Counted from the stretch's first letter, positions 1 through 8,590 are shown. The stretch is 64,000 bases of DNA from Lacibacter sediminis (GCF_014168535.1 NZ_CP060007.1:3348001-3412000), one strand, 5' to 3'. Notes: a model not told the origin generated them from the letters alone. Numbers and translations: made by a program.

Positions 1-133
1 CCACACCATTTGACGAATACATGGTTTCCCACATATCTGCAATCAACTTTTCCAACCCGGGGTAGTCGGGAGTAATGTCTTTTGCTGTTTTACGAAGCAC
101 ATCAAAGCCGTAGGCGACAATAGGAAGAATCAT
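1..133 (-). CDS. def: Peptide deformylase, N-terminal part (runs off the window)
   Basis: Read on the minus strand from an ATG at 131-133, this gives 44 codons beginning [15 protein letters not shown] and continuing through a segment with DITPDYPGL to MYSSNGV, where the window ends. This matches the conserved N-terminus of bacterial peptide deformylase, just before the GxGLAAxQ metal-site motif that would lie outside the window. The enzyme removes the formyl group from the initiator methionine of new proteins in the cytoplasm. It lies downstream of ruvX on the same strand, separated by about 160 bp of repeat-like spacer. The catalytic residues cannot be checked here, so the call rests on the N-terminal signature alone. 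Confidence 0.85.
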   Translation of the reverse strand, partial: MILPIVAYGFDVLRKTAKDITPDYPGLEKLIADMWETMYSSNGV

Positions 134-135
134 GC

Positions 136-170
136 GATTTATGATTTATGATGGCGGATTTATGATTTAT
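136..170. repeat. Short text-like repeats (GATTTATGAT x3) in the def-ruvX spacer
   Basis: The ten-mer GATTTATGAT occurs three times, at 136, 143 and 157, in the spacer between def and ruvX. Related degenerate words (CATAAATCAGACATC, CATCCTAAATCC) follow near 270-302. These resemble the short intergenic word repeats seen at 2380, 46490 and 46600 in this window. They do not encode a convincing protein. Confidence 0.5.
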
Positions 171-294
171 AACCCGACCTCAATAAAAAAATTAGTTGCA
201 AATATAAGCAAAGCCGATCAAGCGTTCGTAAATCACAAAGTAAGAACCTGTAACTATCAGAGACTCATACATCATAAATCAGACATCTGCCATC

Positions 295-705
295 CTAAAT
301 CCTCTCCAGGTATTCCTGCAGCATAATGGTGGCAGCTATCTCATCCACAAGTTTTTTATCCCTACGCTGACTTTTTTTGAGTCCCATTTCGAGCATGGCA
401 TTCTTGGCCATTTTAGAAGTATAGCGTTCATCCACCGTTTCAACAGGAATCTTGGGGAAATTTTTCTTCAGTTGCTCAATGGCACGTTTCACTAACGGCG
501 TGGCATGGGTGTCGCTGTCATCCCAATTGGTGGGCATACCAATAAGAATCAGTTCCACTTGTTCTTTGCTGAAATAATCTTTCAGAAAAGGAATGAAGTT
601 TTTTGTTTCGATGGTTGTTAAACCGGTGGCAATGATCTGGAATGGATCAGTTACCGCAATGCCAGTTCGTTTGCCGCCGTAATCGATGCACATTATTCTT
701 GCCAT
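295..705 (-). CDS. ruvX: RuvX/YqgF family Holliday junction resolvase-like nuclease
   Basis: This 136-aa protein has the usual length and motifs of the YqgF/RuvX family. An RNase H-like strand CIDYGGKRTGIAVTD supplies the first acidic residue, GMPTNWD is the second conserved block, VDERYTS carries the conserved Glu/Arg, and a C-terminal DEIAA carries the last acidic residue. Family members act on pre-16S rRNA 5' ends or on Holliday junctions in the cytoplasm; which applies here cannot be told from sequence. It lies in a minus-strand run with the UbiA-type enzyme upstream and def downstream. A hairpin-like inverted repeat sits just upstream, so it may have its own transcript. Confidence 0.92.
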   Translation of the reverse strand: MARIMCIDYGGKRTGIAVTDPFQIIATGLTTIETKNFIPFLKDYFSKEQVELILIGMPTNWDDSDTHATPLVKRAIEQLKKNFPKIPVETVDERYTSKMAKNAMLEMGLKKSQRRDKKLVDEIAATIMLQEYLERI

Positions 706-716
706 ATTTGGAAGTT

Positions 717-793
717 GTCATGTCGACGAAAGAGACATCTCTAAAATATTAAACAGCCTGAATTTTATGAGACCTCTCCTTCGTAGACGTGAC
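717..793. repeat. Imperfect inverted repeat, 25-nt arms, between the ubiA-type gene and ruvX
   Basis: Arms at 717-741 (GTCATGTCGACGAAAGAGAC...) and 769-793 match in inverted orientation at 20 of 25 positions by my count, with a 27-nt loop. It fills most of the spacer between two co-oriented genes. There is no U-run directly after it, so it looks more like an intergenic hairpin repeat (REP-like) than a standard terminator. Confidence 0.6.
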
Positions 794-810
794 GTTCTAT
801 GTTTAATGCG

Positions 811-1755
811 TTAAATAAATATATCCGTTATCACAAACACCGCAAACACCACGCTTGCAATTCCATTCGCCGTCATAAATGCAATGTTCACTCTACGCAG
901 ATCATCTGGTTTTACGATAGAGTGTTGATAAATCAGCATACCGATGAATACTGCAACACCGATCCAATAGAATAATCCAAAATTTCCATATACACCTGCT
1001 GCAATTACACAAGCTGCTGAAAGTACATGCAGGAGTTCAGACGCACGCAATGCTTTTGCTTTACCCAACCATGCAGGGATCGATTTCAATTCATATTTCT
1101 TATCAAACTCTTCATCCTGCAAAGCATAAATGATATCGAAACCACTCACCCAAAATAAAACTGTAAATGAAAACAATACTGGCAGTACAGCAAACGCACC
1201 TGTTACAGCAAGATATGCACCAATGGGCGCAAGCGATAAACCAAGTCCTAATACCAGATGACAAAGCGGAGTAAAACGTTTGGTATAACTATAGCCAAGC
1301 ACTACAAATAACGCAACCGGTGACAATGCAAAACAAAGTGTATTGATGAAGAAGGTGGCAACCACAAACAACACACTGTTGACGATGGTGAATAGCAAAG
1401 CACTATTGGCCGAAATAATTCCCGCAGGTATCTCACGAATGGCAGTACGTGGATTCTTTGCATCAAAGCTTCTGTCTAAATAACGGTTGAAGGCCATGGC
1501 TGCACTGCGGGCGAAGATCATGCAGAGAAGAACAAGCAAAAATTTCATCCCGATTGTTTCATTCCAGGCGGATGGCACAAATATGTCTTTATCAGTACCA
1601 AACCCGATTGTCTTATTTAAATTCCAAATCTCTGTTCTGAAAATTGTATTCTGCGAACCCAAAAAAAATCCAATCAACGCAAACGGTAATGCAAAAATGG
1701 TATGCGAAAATTTTATAAGCGATAGATAACTCTTTACAGTACTCATGTTGTTCAA
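811..1755 (-). CDS. UbiA-family polyprenyltransferase, probably menaquinone pathway (MqnP-like)
   Basis: This 314-aa polytopic membrane protein carries both UbiA-family aspartate motifs. The first is NRYLDRSFDAKNPRTA (an NRxxDxxxDxxNxRT pattern) near residue 90, and the second is DIIYALQDEEFD near residue 205. These bind the Mg-diphosphate of the prenyl donor. UbiA-type enzymes prenylate an aromatic acid in quinone synthesis at the inner membrane. Bacteroidota normally make menaquinone, so a role like MqnP in the futalosine route is more likely than ubiquinone synthesis, but this is inference. A start at Met4 (1746) is also possible. The gene begins 6 bp after the upstream methyltransferase and is probably co-transcribed with it. 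Confidence 0.85.
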   Translation of the reverse strand: MNNMSTVKSYLSLIKFSHTIFALPFALIGFFLGSQNTIFRTEIWNLNKTIGFGTDKDIFVPSAWNETIGMKFLLVLLCMIFARSAAMAFNRYLDRSFDAKNPRTAIREIPAGIISANSALLFTIVNSVLFVVATFFINTLCFALSPVALFVVLGYSYTKRFTPLCHLVLGLGLSLAPIGAYLAVTGAFAVLPVLFSFTVLFWVSGFDIIYALQDEEFDKKYELKSIPAWLGKAKALRASELLHVLSAACVIAAGVYGNFGLFYWIGVAVFIGMLIYQHSIVKPDDLRRVNIAFMTANGIASVVFAVFVITDIFI

Positions 1756-1761
1756 TCCTGA

Positions 1762-2298
1762 TTATTGGTTCAATATACCTTTTCTCGCCATTTCCCACAG
1801 CACCACGCCTGCTGCTACCGAAATATTCAGCGAATGCTTCATCCCGAACTGCGGTATTTCAATGCAACCTTCACATTCGTGCAAGGTTTCCTGTTCCACT
1901 CCTTCGGCTTCGTTACCAAAAATGAGGGAAATTTTCTCATCCGGGGCTTTTTCAAAATCCTGGAGTAAAATGCTTCCCTCGGTCTGTTCAATTCCGAACA
2001 ATTTATAGCCGTTTGCTTTCAGCTCCGCAATTGCCTCAGCTGTTTTGGCAAAATACTTCCAGTTCACTGTTTCAGTTGCACCCAAGGCTGTTTTATGAAT
2101 ATCCCTGTGAGGAGGCTGCGGGGTGTAGCCAATCAGGTAAATGGCTTCCACCAAAAAAGCATCAGCTGTGCGGAACACACTGCCAACATTCTGCATGCTG
2201 CGGATATTTTCCAGCACAACAATCACCTTGTTCTTCTCCGCTTCCTTAAATTCATCAACCGATTTGCGGTTGAGCTCATCCATGCCCAGTTTTCGCAT
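1762..2298 (-). CDS. SpoU/TrmH family RNA 2'-O-methyltransferase
   Basis: This is a SPOUT methyltransferase that transfers a methyl group from SAM to a ribose 2'-OH in tRNA or rRNA. The three family motifs are visible: ENIRSMQNVGSVFRTADAF, IFGNEAEGV, and IPQFGMKHSLNISVAAGV. The open frame extends about 31 codons further upstream, but that stretch has no family similarity and overlaps text-like repeats. I therefore start at MRKLGMDEL (2298). A TACCTTTG promoter element ends only 4 nt before this ATG, so the true start could instead be the MDEL methionine at 2283, or the transcript may be leaderless. The gene leads the run into the UbiA-type gene. Confidence 0.88.
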   Translation of the reverse strand: MRKLGMDELNRKSVDEFKEAEKNKVIVVLENIRSMQNVGSVFRTADAFLVEAIYLIGYTPQPPHRDIHKTALGATETVNWKYFAKTAEAIAELKANGYKLFGIEQTEGSILLQDFEKAPDEKISLIFGNEAEGVEQETLHECEGCIEIPQFGMKHSLNISVAAGVVLWEMARKGILNQ

Positions 2299-2302
2299 GG
2301 CG

Positions 2303-2310
2303 CAAAGGTA
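2303..2310 (-). promoter_or_regulatory. Bacteroidota -7 element TACCTTTG for the SpoU methyltransferase gene
   Basis: The reverse complement reads TACCTTTG, an exact match to the Bacteroidota TAnnTTTG -7 consensus, immediately before the gene start. No TTTG -33 box was found at the usual spacing. The short distance to the ATG suggests a very short or absent leader. Confidence 0.55.
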
Positions 2311-2426
2311 ATGGTGAACGGTCAATGGTGAATTGGCAATGGGCAAAACACAATCAGCAATAGGCCATGGACAAAAAATCTGAAATCGCACATCTAAAAT
2401 CCGAAATTAACCTGTTTTGTGTGCTT

Positions 2427-2450
2427 CCGTCTGACGAGGGCGTCAGACGG
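2427..2450. repeat. Perfect 10-nt inverted repeat (hairpin) in the divergent spacer
   Basis: CCGTCTGACG, AGGG, CGTCAGACGG: ten-base perfect arms around a 4-nt loop. It lies between the divergent methyltransferase and helicase genes. There is no U-run, so it is not an obvious terminator. Confidence 0.7.
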
Positions 2451-2456
2451 GGCGTG

Positions 2457-2480
2457 CCTTGTGCCTTGAACCTTGTGCCC
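2457..2480. repeat. Text-like intergenic repeat, family A (TTGTGCCTTGAACC type)
   Basis: The word CTTGTGCCTTGAACC followed by TTGTGCC occurs here (2458-2479) and again, identical over 22 nt, at 45131-45152 some 43 kb away. An inverted, diverged copy is at about 45061-45095. All copies are intergenic and close to promoters. Confidence 0.6.
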
Positions 2481-2528
2481 TCTGCCTCTTACTTCCTACT
2501 TCCTACCCTTCCTTCCCCCATAAAACCT

Positions 2529-2536
2529 TACCTTTG
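2529..2536 (+). promoter_or_regulatory. Bacteroidota -7 element TACCTTTG for the DEAD-box helicase
   Basis: TACCTTTG is followed by GCCGC, 27 nt before the helicase ATG. This is an exact match to TAnnTTTG. A -33 TTTG is not present at a 19-nt spacing; the region upstream is a C/T-rich tract. Confidence 0.6.
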
Positions 2537-2562
2537 CCGCTTATTATAACAGAAAATACAGA

Positions 2563-4281
2563 ATGAACACATTTGAAGCGCTTGGACTGGATGAAAGATT
2601 GATGAAAGCGATTAGTGAACTCGGTTTTACAACTCCCACTCCTATTCAGGAAAAAGCAATCCCCGTTCTGCTCAGCGGAACCACGGATTTGATCGGCCTT
2701 GCCCAAACGGGTACCGGCAAAACAGCAGCCTTTGGTTTACCATTGCTGCAATTATTAGACGAAAGCAAAAAACACCCACAGGCATTGATCGTTTGTCCTA
2801 CACGTGAACTTTGCCTGCAAATCGTTAAAGAGATAGAAATTTTCAAGAAACACATGAAGGGAATGCAGGTGGTAGCTGTTTACGGCGGCACCTCTATCGG
2901 CATGCAGATCCGTGATATCAAGCGTGGTATCCAGATCGTTGTTGCCACTCCCGGTCGTTTGATTGATCTGATCGAACGCAAGGCCATCAACCTTGGTGAA
3001 ATTAAGTATGTGGTGCTTGATGAAGCAGATGAAATGCTGAACATGGGTTTCCAGGATGATATTGAATTCATTCTGCAGAACACGCCTAAGAAAGAAAGTA
3101 CCTGGTTATTCAGTGCTACCATGCCACCTGAAATTCGTAAGGTGAGCCGTAAGTATATGAAAGAACCGGTAGAAGTTACTGTTGGTAAAATGAATACAGC
3201 CAATGTAAATATCGATCACCAGTATTTTGTGGTGTCATCACAACACCGCTACGAAGCATTGAAACGTTTGATCGATTTCAACCCCGGCATTTACGGGATC
3301 ATTTTTACACGTACCAAAATTGATGCACAAAACATTTCCGAGAAACTCACACGTGAAGGATATGATATTGATGCATTGCATGGCGATCTTACACAGCAGC
3401 AACGTGATGCGGTAATGGGTCAGTTCCGTGACAGAACATTGCAACTGCTTATTGCAACAGATGTAGCTGCACGTGGTATCGATGTAAAAGATATTACGCA
3501 TGTCATTAACTACGAATTACCCGACGATATTGAAGTGTACACCCACCGCAGTGGTCGTACAGGTCGTGCCGGTAAAACGGGTATCTGTATGAGCATTGTA
3601 CACAGTCGTGAAATTGGCAAGGTTCGCCAGATCGAACGTATTGTGCAATCGAAGTTTAATAAACTTGAAATACCAACCGGTAAAGATGTTTGCCGTAAAC
3701 AGTTCTTCTCGTTTATGGATAAGCTCATCAACATGGATGTAAGCAGTGAAGAATACGAAACTTATGTACCGATGCTGCAGGAAAAATTTGCTGACATCAG
3801 TAAGGAAGAAATTCTGAAGCGTGTTGCATCAATGGAGTTCGATCGTTTCCTCAAGTATTACGAAAACGCAGAAGACCTCAACATTCGTGAGCGTGGCCGT
3901 GAGTTTGATAAATTCAAGCGTGATGGTGGTGGTCGTGGTATCGAAAGAGAAAGACCGGGATCAGGACGTACACGTGAACGTGAGCGCCAACCTTACCGTG
4001 ATACACAAGGTCGTGATTTCAATGGTGGTGGCGGTTCAGGCAATTACACCCGCTTGTTTGTAAACCTCGGAACAAAAGATGGTTTTTACAAAGCAAGTTT
4101 CCTGCAATTCATTTTAGATATGAGCGATCTTAAAAAAGATTCACTCGGCAAAATTGATATGCGTGAAATGAACAGCTGGGTTGAAGTTGACAGTAAAGCA
4201 GCAACGCAGATGATCCGTTCTATTGATGGAAAAAAGTTCAAGGGACGAAACATCCGCATGAATGATGCGAACAGCAGATAA
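2563..4281 (+). CDS. DEAD-box ATP-dependent RNA helicase with a DbpA-type RNA-binding tail
   Basis: This 572-aa protein has the full DEAD-box core. It shows a Q motif (TPTPIQEKAIP), Walker A AQTGTGKT at 47-54, PTRELCLQ, GG and TPGRLID, DEAD at 153-156, SAT at 184-186, ATDVAARGIDV, and HRSGRTGRAG near 340. An Arg/Gly-rich linker (about 450-490) follows, and then a C-terminal region (about 495-570) that looks like a DbpA RNA-binding domain, with the pattern RLFVNLGTKDGF ... IDGKKFKGRNIRM. Such helicases remodel RNA in ribosome assembly or mRNA decay, often under cold conditions. It is a single-gene transcript with its own -7 element and terminator. Confidence 0.95.
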   Translation: MNTFEALGLDERLMKAISELGFTTPTPIQEKAIPVLLSGTTDLIGLAQTGTGKTAAFGLPLLQLLDESKKHPQALIVCPTRELCLQIVKEIEIFKKHMKGMQVVAVYGGTSIGMQIRDIKRGIQIVVATPGRLIDLIERKAINLGEIKYVVLDEADEMLNMGFQDDIEFILQNTPKKESTWLFSATMPPEIRKVSRKYMKEPVEVTVGKMNTANVNIDHQYFVVSSQHRYEALKRLIDFNPGIYGIIFTRTKIDAQNISEKLTREGYDIDALHGDLTQQQRDAVMGQFRDRTLQLLIATDVAARGIDVKDITHVINYELPDDIEVYTHRSGRTGRAGKTGICMSIVHSREIGKVRQIERIVQSKFNKLEIPTGKDVCRKQFFSFMDKLINMDVSSEEYETYVPMLQEKFADISKEEILKRVASMEFDRFLKYYENAEDLNIRERGREFDKFKRDGGGRGIERERPGSGRTRERERQPYRDTQGRDFNGGGGSGNYTRLFVNLGTKDGFYKASFLQFILDMSDLKKDSLGKIDMREMNSWVEVDSKAATQMIRSIDGKKFKGRNIRMNDANSR

Positions 4282-4302
4282 ACTGTTTTTAATTATATAA
4301 GG

Positions 4303-4331
4303 AAAGGAGTTGCGATTGCAGCTCCTTTTTT
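4303..4331 (+). terminator. Rho-independent terminator after the helicase
   Basis: The stem AAAGGAGTTGC / GCAGCTCCTTT, with one wobble pair and a short loop, is followed by T6. It begins 22 nt after the helicase stop. Confidence 0.85.
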
Positions 4332-4791
4332 GTTGCATCAGATTTAATACTGCCTGTAAAAAGTATTATTTTATCGAATCATCTTCTCGCTTACAATTGT
4401 GAACAAACTGGTGATAAAATAACTAATGTGCAGAGACGTAATTATCAGATAAATCAAGTGAACAGAGTTTCTTTTTTATACATGTGTTAATCTTATTTAA
4501 TCAGTGGTTTACTTACAGCGCTTTTCGCAGCATAACTGCATCTATCAAAATGATACCTACAAAAGCTCTTGTTTTGCATGTAGTATAAAAAGTGATTTTT
4601 CTGTCCTTAAAAGTCATTCGCTCGCTTTCAGCATCAAAACAAAATATCTTTACTAACATATAAATATGATAAGCGATTGCAAAGGTGAGTGGCATAGTTA
4701 TTGTTTAATACCTGGAGATTAACGACAGCGTAAACAGGATAAAATTTTGAGACAGAGCGGAATTGATTTGTTAAACAGAGAACCCTGAGAA
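4332..4791. other. AT-rich intergenic region without a supported gene
   Basis: No convincing coding region is visible. A 60-codon minus-strand frame at 4513-4695 has no recognisable domain. The downstream part (from the TTTTGAGA at 4745) aligns with the upstream regions of the next two paralogs and may contain the promoter of the lipoprotein gene at 5014. Confidence 0.5.
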
Positions 4792-4831
4792 CAATATCCA
4801 GATCATAGAAGAACCATACTCCAACAGAAAG
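4792..4831 (+). promoter_or_regulatory. Conserved upstream element, copy 1 (CAATATCC...AGAAGAaCCAT...CCaAcAGA)
   Basis: CAATATCC is followed after 7 nt by AGAAGAACCATACTCC and AACAGA. The same pattern recurs at 7034 and 8903, each about 180-195 nt before one of three paralogous lipoprotein genes. A TTTTGAGA lies 47 nt upstream in this copy. The function is unknown. Position and conservation suggest a leader RNA element or operator. Confidence 0.6.
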
Positions 4832-5013
4832 TACCAGCTACAATTTCCCACAAGATTTATCAAAACAGGATGCGCATGTAAATGCATTGCATTTGCAAAT
4901 GGCAAAGCTGAATGACCTGTCAGGCATTGAAATACATCTATACCTGAATGCAATACCTATGGCCATCACCGGCAAAATATTTTTAATACTAATAAAAACC
5001 AACAGCAGATTAA

Positions 5014-6522
5014 ATGAAAAGAATTACAATGCCGAAGGGCTTGTTTGGGCTATTGATTGTATCCGTTCTATGGACATCCTGTGCAAAAGAAAAATCAACA
5101 GCAATACCCGAAAGTGAGACAGGAATTTCTCAAACGAAAGTTTCAGGAGTTGTTGACGACAATCCTGTGTTACAGGCAAAAGTACCCTTGATCGTTTCTT
5201 CCGGATTTTTATCGAACGCTCCTGAAGCGGGCAGCGAAGTTTTTAATGTATCAATGCTTGCTGCAAGAGGTAAACGTGATGCAACTGCACCAACCATCAG
5301 CATTATTTCTCCAACATCCGGTTCGTTTATCACAGGTACATCTGCCGTGCAGGTTAGTGCAAGTGATAATGTTGGTGTGACATCAGTTAGTCTTTCTGTT
5401 GATGGTGTTTCAATCAGCAGCAGCAGTGTTGCTCCATTTACAACTACATGGAATTCTGCAACTGTATCAAACGGAACTCATACTTTAACAGTAACAGCAA
5501 GAGATGCTGCAAACAACAGATCAAGCAGCTCTGTTACAGTGAGTGTAAACAATGTGACTGTTGGAGATGTTACAGCACCAACTGTAAACATTACTTCACC
5601 TGCGAATGGTGCTTCTTACAATACAGGAACCACCATTAACATTGGCGCATCAGCAACTGATAATACCGGTGTAACTTTTGTAAGCATCAGCATAAATGAA
5701 ACAGTAGTTGGCAGTTCATCGTCATCGAACTACAGTTACTCATGGAACACAACAGGTGCTGCAAGCGGCATTTATACAATTACAGCAACTGCAAGAGATG
5801 CTGCAGGTAATCAATCAGTGAGATCAATCACAGTAACACTTAATACAACGGTTGTTGAACCACCTTCTACTTCGGGCTTCAGATTAACAATGCCACCTGT
5901 AAGTAACCAGGGAAGCGAAGGTTCATGTGTTGCATTTGCAGTAGGCTATGCAGCACGCTCAGCTGAACAATATTACAGAACAGGTGCAACATCTTACAGC
6001 AATAGTGCGAATATTTTCAGTCCTGAGTTTTTATACAACCAGGTAAAATTCAGCGTCGAATGCAGTTCGGGTTCAGCCATGCAAACTGCTCTTGATTTTA
6101 TTAAGTTAAATGGCATCTGTACTTTTCAAACAATGCCTTACAGCAGTACGAATGGTTGCTCAACGTTACCAACTTCATCACAATCGTTGGAAGCGCAGAA
6201 TTACAAGATCAGTTCATATGCGAAACTTTACACGACAGATGAAGCAGCTATCAAATCAATGGTTACGCAAAAACATCCTGTCATCATTACTATACTTGCC
6301 GACAATTCATTCATCAGTGCAAAAGCGGGATTTATCTGGAAAACCTATTCCGGTTCGGGTTCACTCGCACACTCCATTGTTATTTGTGGTTATGATGATG
6401 CGAAAAACGCATATCTCATCATGAACTCATGGGGCACAGGCTGGGGTGATGCAGGTTATAGCTGGATCGATTATGATTTCTTTCTTACAAGAACAGGCAC
6501 ATATTGCTATGCAATTAATTAA
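5014..6522 (+). CDS. Lipoprotein with two Ig-like domains and a papain-like (C1A) cysteine peptidase domain
   Basis: This 502-aa protein starts with a lipoprotein signal peptide whose lipobox is VLWTSC, with the acylated Cys at 23. A start at Met6 (5029) is equally possible. Residues ~91-180 and ~187-278 are two Ig-like repeats of the type 'TAPT..I.SP..G', each ending with a 'G.[HY]T[LI]T.TARDAA.N' strand. Residues ~289-502 form a C1A-like peptidase with Gln299, Cys305 in QGSEGSCVAFA, His453 in LAHSIVICGYDD and Asn471 in MNSWGTGWGD, so the catalytic set is complete. It probably acts at the outer membrane or cell surface on protein substrates. It is the first of three tandem paralogs and the only one with two Ig-like domains. 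Confidence 0.85.
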   Translation: MKRITMPKGLFGLLIVSVLWTSCAKEKSTAIPESETGISQTKVSGVVDDNPVLQAKVPLIVSSGFLSNAPEAGSEVFNVSMLAARGKRDATAPTISIISPTSGSFITGTSAVQVSASDNVGVTSVSLSVDGVSISSSSVAPFTTTWNSATVSNGTHTLTVTARDAANNRSSSSVTVSVNNVTVGDVTAPTVNITSPANGASYNTGTTINIGASATDNTGVTFVSISINETVVGSSSSSNYSYSWNTTGAASGIYTITATARDAAGNQSVRSITVTLNTTVVEPPSTSGFRLTMPPVSNQGSEGSCVAFAVGYAARSAEQYYRTGATSYSNSANIFSPEFLYNQVKFSVECSSGSAMQTALDFIKLNGICTFQTMPYSSTNGCSTLPTSSQSLEAQNYKISSYAKLYTTDEAAIKSMVTQKHPVIITILADNSFISAKAGFIWKTYSGSGSLAHSIVICGYDDAKNAYLIMNSWGTGWGDAGYSWIDYDFFLTRTGTYCYAIN

Positions 6523-6606
6523 GACTAGTTGTTATGCATAGTAAACAACTTTTCAACCGCTGATCAAGAGCACAATGAAAAGCTCATTAAAAATAAACTC
6601 AAAGAA

Positions 6607-6634
6607 AAAACCGGACCAAAGTCCGGTTTTTTTA
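6607..6634 (+). terminator. Rho-independent terminator after lipoprotein peptidase 1
   Basis: AAACCGGAC, a CAAA loop, GTCCGGTTT and then further T residues: a perfect 9-bp stem with a U-tract, 85 nt after the stop codon. Confidence 0.9.
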
Positions 6635-7033
6635 TCACTATCAAATACCTTTTGCAGTTACAATGAAACGACTTTTACAGCTATCCCTTTAAGTATATAA
6701 GCTATGCTTAATAAAAATACACTGTAAAAACATATCAGCCAATTTTCATACCTACATTAGTCATATCAAATCAACTTCTCAAAATAAAAGTAAAAGAACA
6801 ACGAATAAAAATTACAGCTAGGTAAATAAAAAAGTAATTACTAACCATAAAAGTTTATTTGCTTTCAAATCAAATTTCATCAGCTAATTTTACGTTGTAC
6901 AATAAGAGAAACCGTAATAAAAAAGTTACTGGCATCATTATTGACATTTTACTACAAAAGAATAGTAGTTTATCATAGTAGTAGACCTTTGAGAATAATA
7001 GATGATTGATTAGTTTTACAAAAGATTAAAAGA
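6635..7033. other. AT-rich spacer between paralogs 1 and 2, no gene seen
   Basis: This stretch of about 400 nt is strongly AT-rich with no supported ORF. CTTTGAGA at 6987 lies 47 nt before the conserved element, the same distance as in copy 1, and could be part of a -7 region. Confidence 0.45.
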
Positions 7034-7076
7034 CAATATCCGGATACCCTAGAAGAGCCATTCTCCAACAGACAAA
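7034..7076 (+). promoter_or_regulatory. Conserved upstream element, copy 2
   Basis: CAATATCC, 9 nt, then AGAAGAGCCATTCTCC and AACAGACAAA. It lies about 194 nt before the ATG at 7270. In this copy the start contains the perfect 10-nt palindrome TATCCGGATA, which is not kept in copies 1 and 3. A downstream CTCACAAAACTTATC resembles CCCACAAGATTTATC after copy 1. Confidence 0.6.
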
Positions 7077-7269
7077 ATCAAGTCGATCTCACAAAACTTA
7101 TCGTTGTTCTATGAATACATGAAACGACTAATGTTGTTCCAGTATTTGTTCTATTGTTTAATCAACACCTGTTCAGTATAATTAAAATGATACCGAACAA
7201 AATATCTATACTTATGTTAAGACAAGATTGAAATTTGTATTTATTACTTTAAAACCAATATTTCGAAAC

Positions 7270-8493
7270 ATGAAAAATTTAATCCGACCCTTAAGCATGT
7301 CTGCTTTAGTTGTCGTAACATTTTTAGCAGCATGCAAAAAAGAGGTCTCCAATCAATCCAATGAAAACCAGGCAGAGCCATCGCAGGTAAGATTATCAGG
7401 GGCAATTGATGATCCACAGGCCGTTGTTATCAAAACACCATTTATTGTTTCTTCAAACTTATCAAAAACGGCTGGCAAGGTTTCATCTTATTCAATTGCT
7501 CCATTGTTGAAAGGCCGACCAACAAAAGGAGATATTACAGCTCCCACAGCAAAAATCACTTCTCCCGGTAACTCAACAACAGCGTCAGGAATAATTACAA
7601 TTGCAGCAGAGGCAACCGACAACGTAGGGATTGCTTCTGTTAAGCTTGTAGTGGATGGCGTTACAAAAGACAGTTTAAAAACTGCTCCTTATAATTTTTC
7701 ATGGAATGCAAGTTCTGTAGCCGATGGCACACACACTATAACTGCAATTGCAAGGGACGCTGCCGGCAACACGGGCTCTTATACAATTACTGTTGCTGTA
7801 AATACAACCATTACTGTTCTTCCGCCTGCAACAACTCTTCCTTCAAGTTACATGTTGGCAACTCCACCTGTTAAAGCTCAGGGAAATGAAGGAAGTTGCG
7901 TGGCATTTGCAACTGCTTATGCAGCCCGTTCGATTGAACAATATTACCGTTCAAATGCAACTGGCTTTGATTATGCTACCAATGTCTTTAGTCCGGAATA
8001 TGTTTACAATCAAACAAAAATTGCATCTGATTGCGGTTCAGGTACGGCAATAACATTAACACTTGACCTCATGAAAAATAAAGGTGTAACGCCCTGGACT
8101 ATCATGCCATATAGTGATGTTAATGGTTGTTCTCTTTTCCCAACATCTACTGATGACGCTGTTGCAGCTGGCTACAAAATTGGTGGTTATTCTAAACTGC
8201 TTAACACAGACAAGACTGCCATCAAAACAATGCTCGTTGCCAATCACCCGGTAATTATTTCTGTTATTCTCGATGATAAGATATCAAACGCCGGACCTGG
8301 TTTTATCTGGAATTCTGCCGGTACAGGAAATATTGGCCATGGCATGATCATCTGCGGATATGACGATTCTAAAAATGCTTATAAAGTAATGAACTCATGG
8401 GGTACAGGTTGGGGTGATGCAGGTTTTACCTGGATCGATTATGATTTTTTCCCCACCAGAGCCGGCTATTATGTTTACGTAATGAATTACTAA
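7270..8493 (+). CDS. Lipoprotein with one Ig-like domain and a papain-like (C1A) cysteine peptidase domain
   Basis: The frame is open from 7228, but MKNLIRPLSM at 7270 begins a proper lipoprotein signal ending in TFLAAC, so I use that start (407 aa). After a conserved linker (SQVRLSGAIDDP..., KTPFIVSS) there is one Ig-like domain, and then a C1A domain with Gln204, Cys210 (QGNEGSCVAFA), His357 (IGHGMIICGYDD) and Asn375 (MNSWGTGWGD). All catalytic residues are present. It shares long identical stretches with the next paralog, for example YNQTKIASDCGSGTAITLTL, which points to recent duplication. Its location is probably the periplasm or outer surface as a lipid-anchored enzyme; the substrate is unknown. 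Confidence 0.85.
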   Translation: MKNLIRPLSMSALVVVTFLAACKKEVSNQSNENQAEPSQVRLSGAIDDPQAVVIKTPFIVSSNLSKTAGKVSSYSIAPLLKGRPTKGDITAPTAKITSPGNSTTASGIITIAAEATDNVGIASVKLVVDGVTKDSLKTAPYNFSWNASSVADGTHTITAIARDAAGNTGSYTITVAVNTTITVLPPATTLPSSYMLATPPVKAQGNEGSCVAFATAYAARSIEQYYRSNATGFDYATNVFSPEYVYNQTKIASDCGSGTAITLTLDLMKNKGVTPWTIMPYSDVNGCSLFPTSTDDAVAAGYKIGGYSKLLNTDKTAIKTMLVANHPVIISVILDDKISNAGPGFIWNSAGTGNIGHGMIICGYDDSKNAYKVMNSWGTGWGDAGFTWIDYDFFPTRAGYYVYVMNY

Positions 8494-8555
8494 ATAAAAA
8501 ATCGGTAACAGATAAAAAAATCATAGCATCACTACTCATAAAAGACAACTAAAAT

Positions 8556-8590
8556 CAAAAAGAGGATCGAACACACGGTCCTCTTTTTAA
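8556..8590 (+). terminator. Rho-independent terminator after lipoprotein peptidase 2
   Basis: AAAAAGAGGATCG pairs with CGGTCCTCTTTTT (one G-T wobble) around an 8-9 nt loop and ends in a T-run, about 65 nt after the stop codon. Confidence 0.85.

Noticed and set aside
132..326. 64-aa plus-strand ORF across the def-ruvX spacer
   Set aside because: Made of short GATTTATGAT-type repeats and overlaps the real ruvX gene in antisense.
4513..4695. 60-aa minus-strand ORF in the spacer before the first lipoprotein gene
   Set aside because: No recognisable domain, no promoter or terminator and poor coding character; chance ORF in AT-rich DNA.
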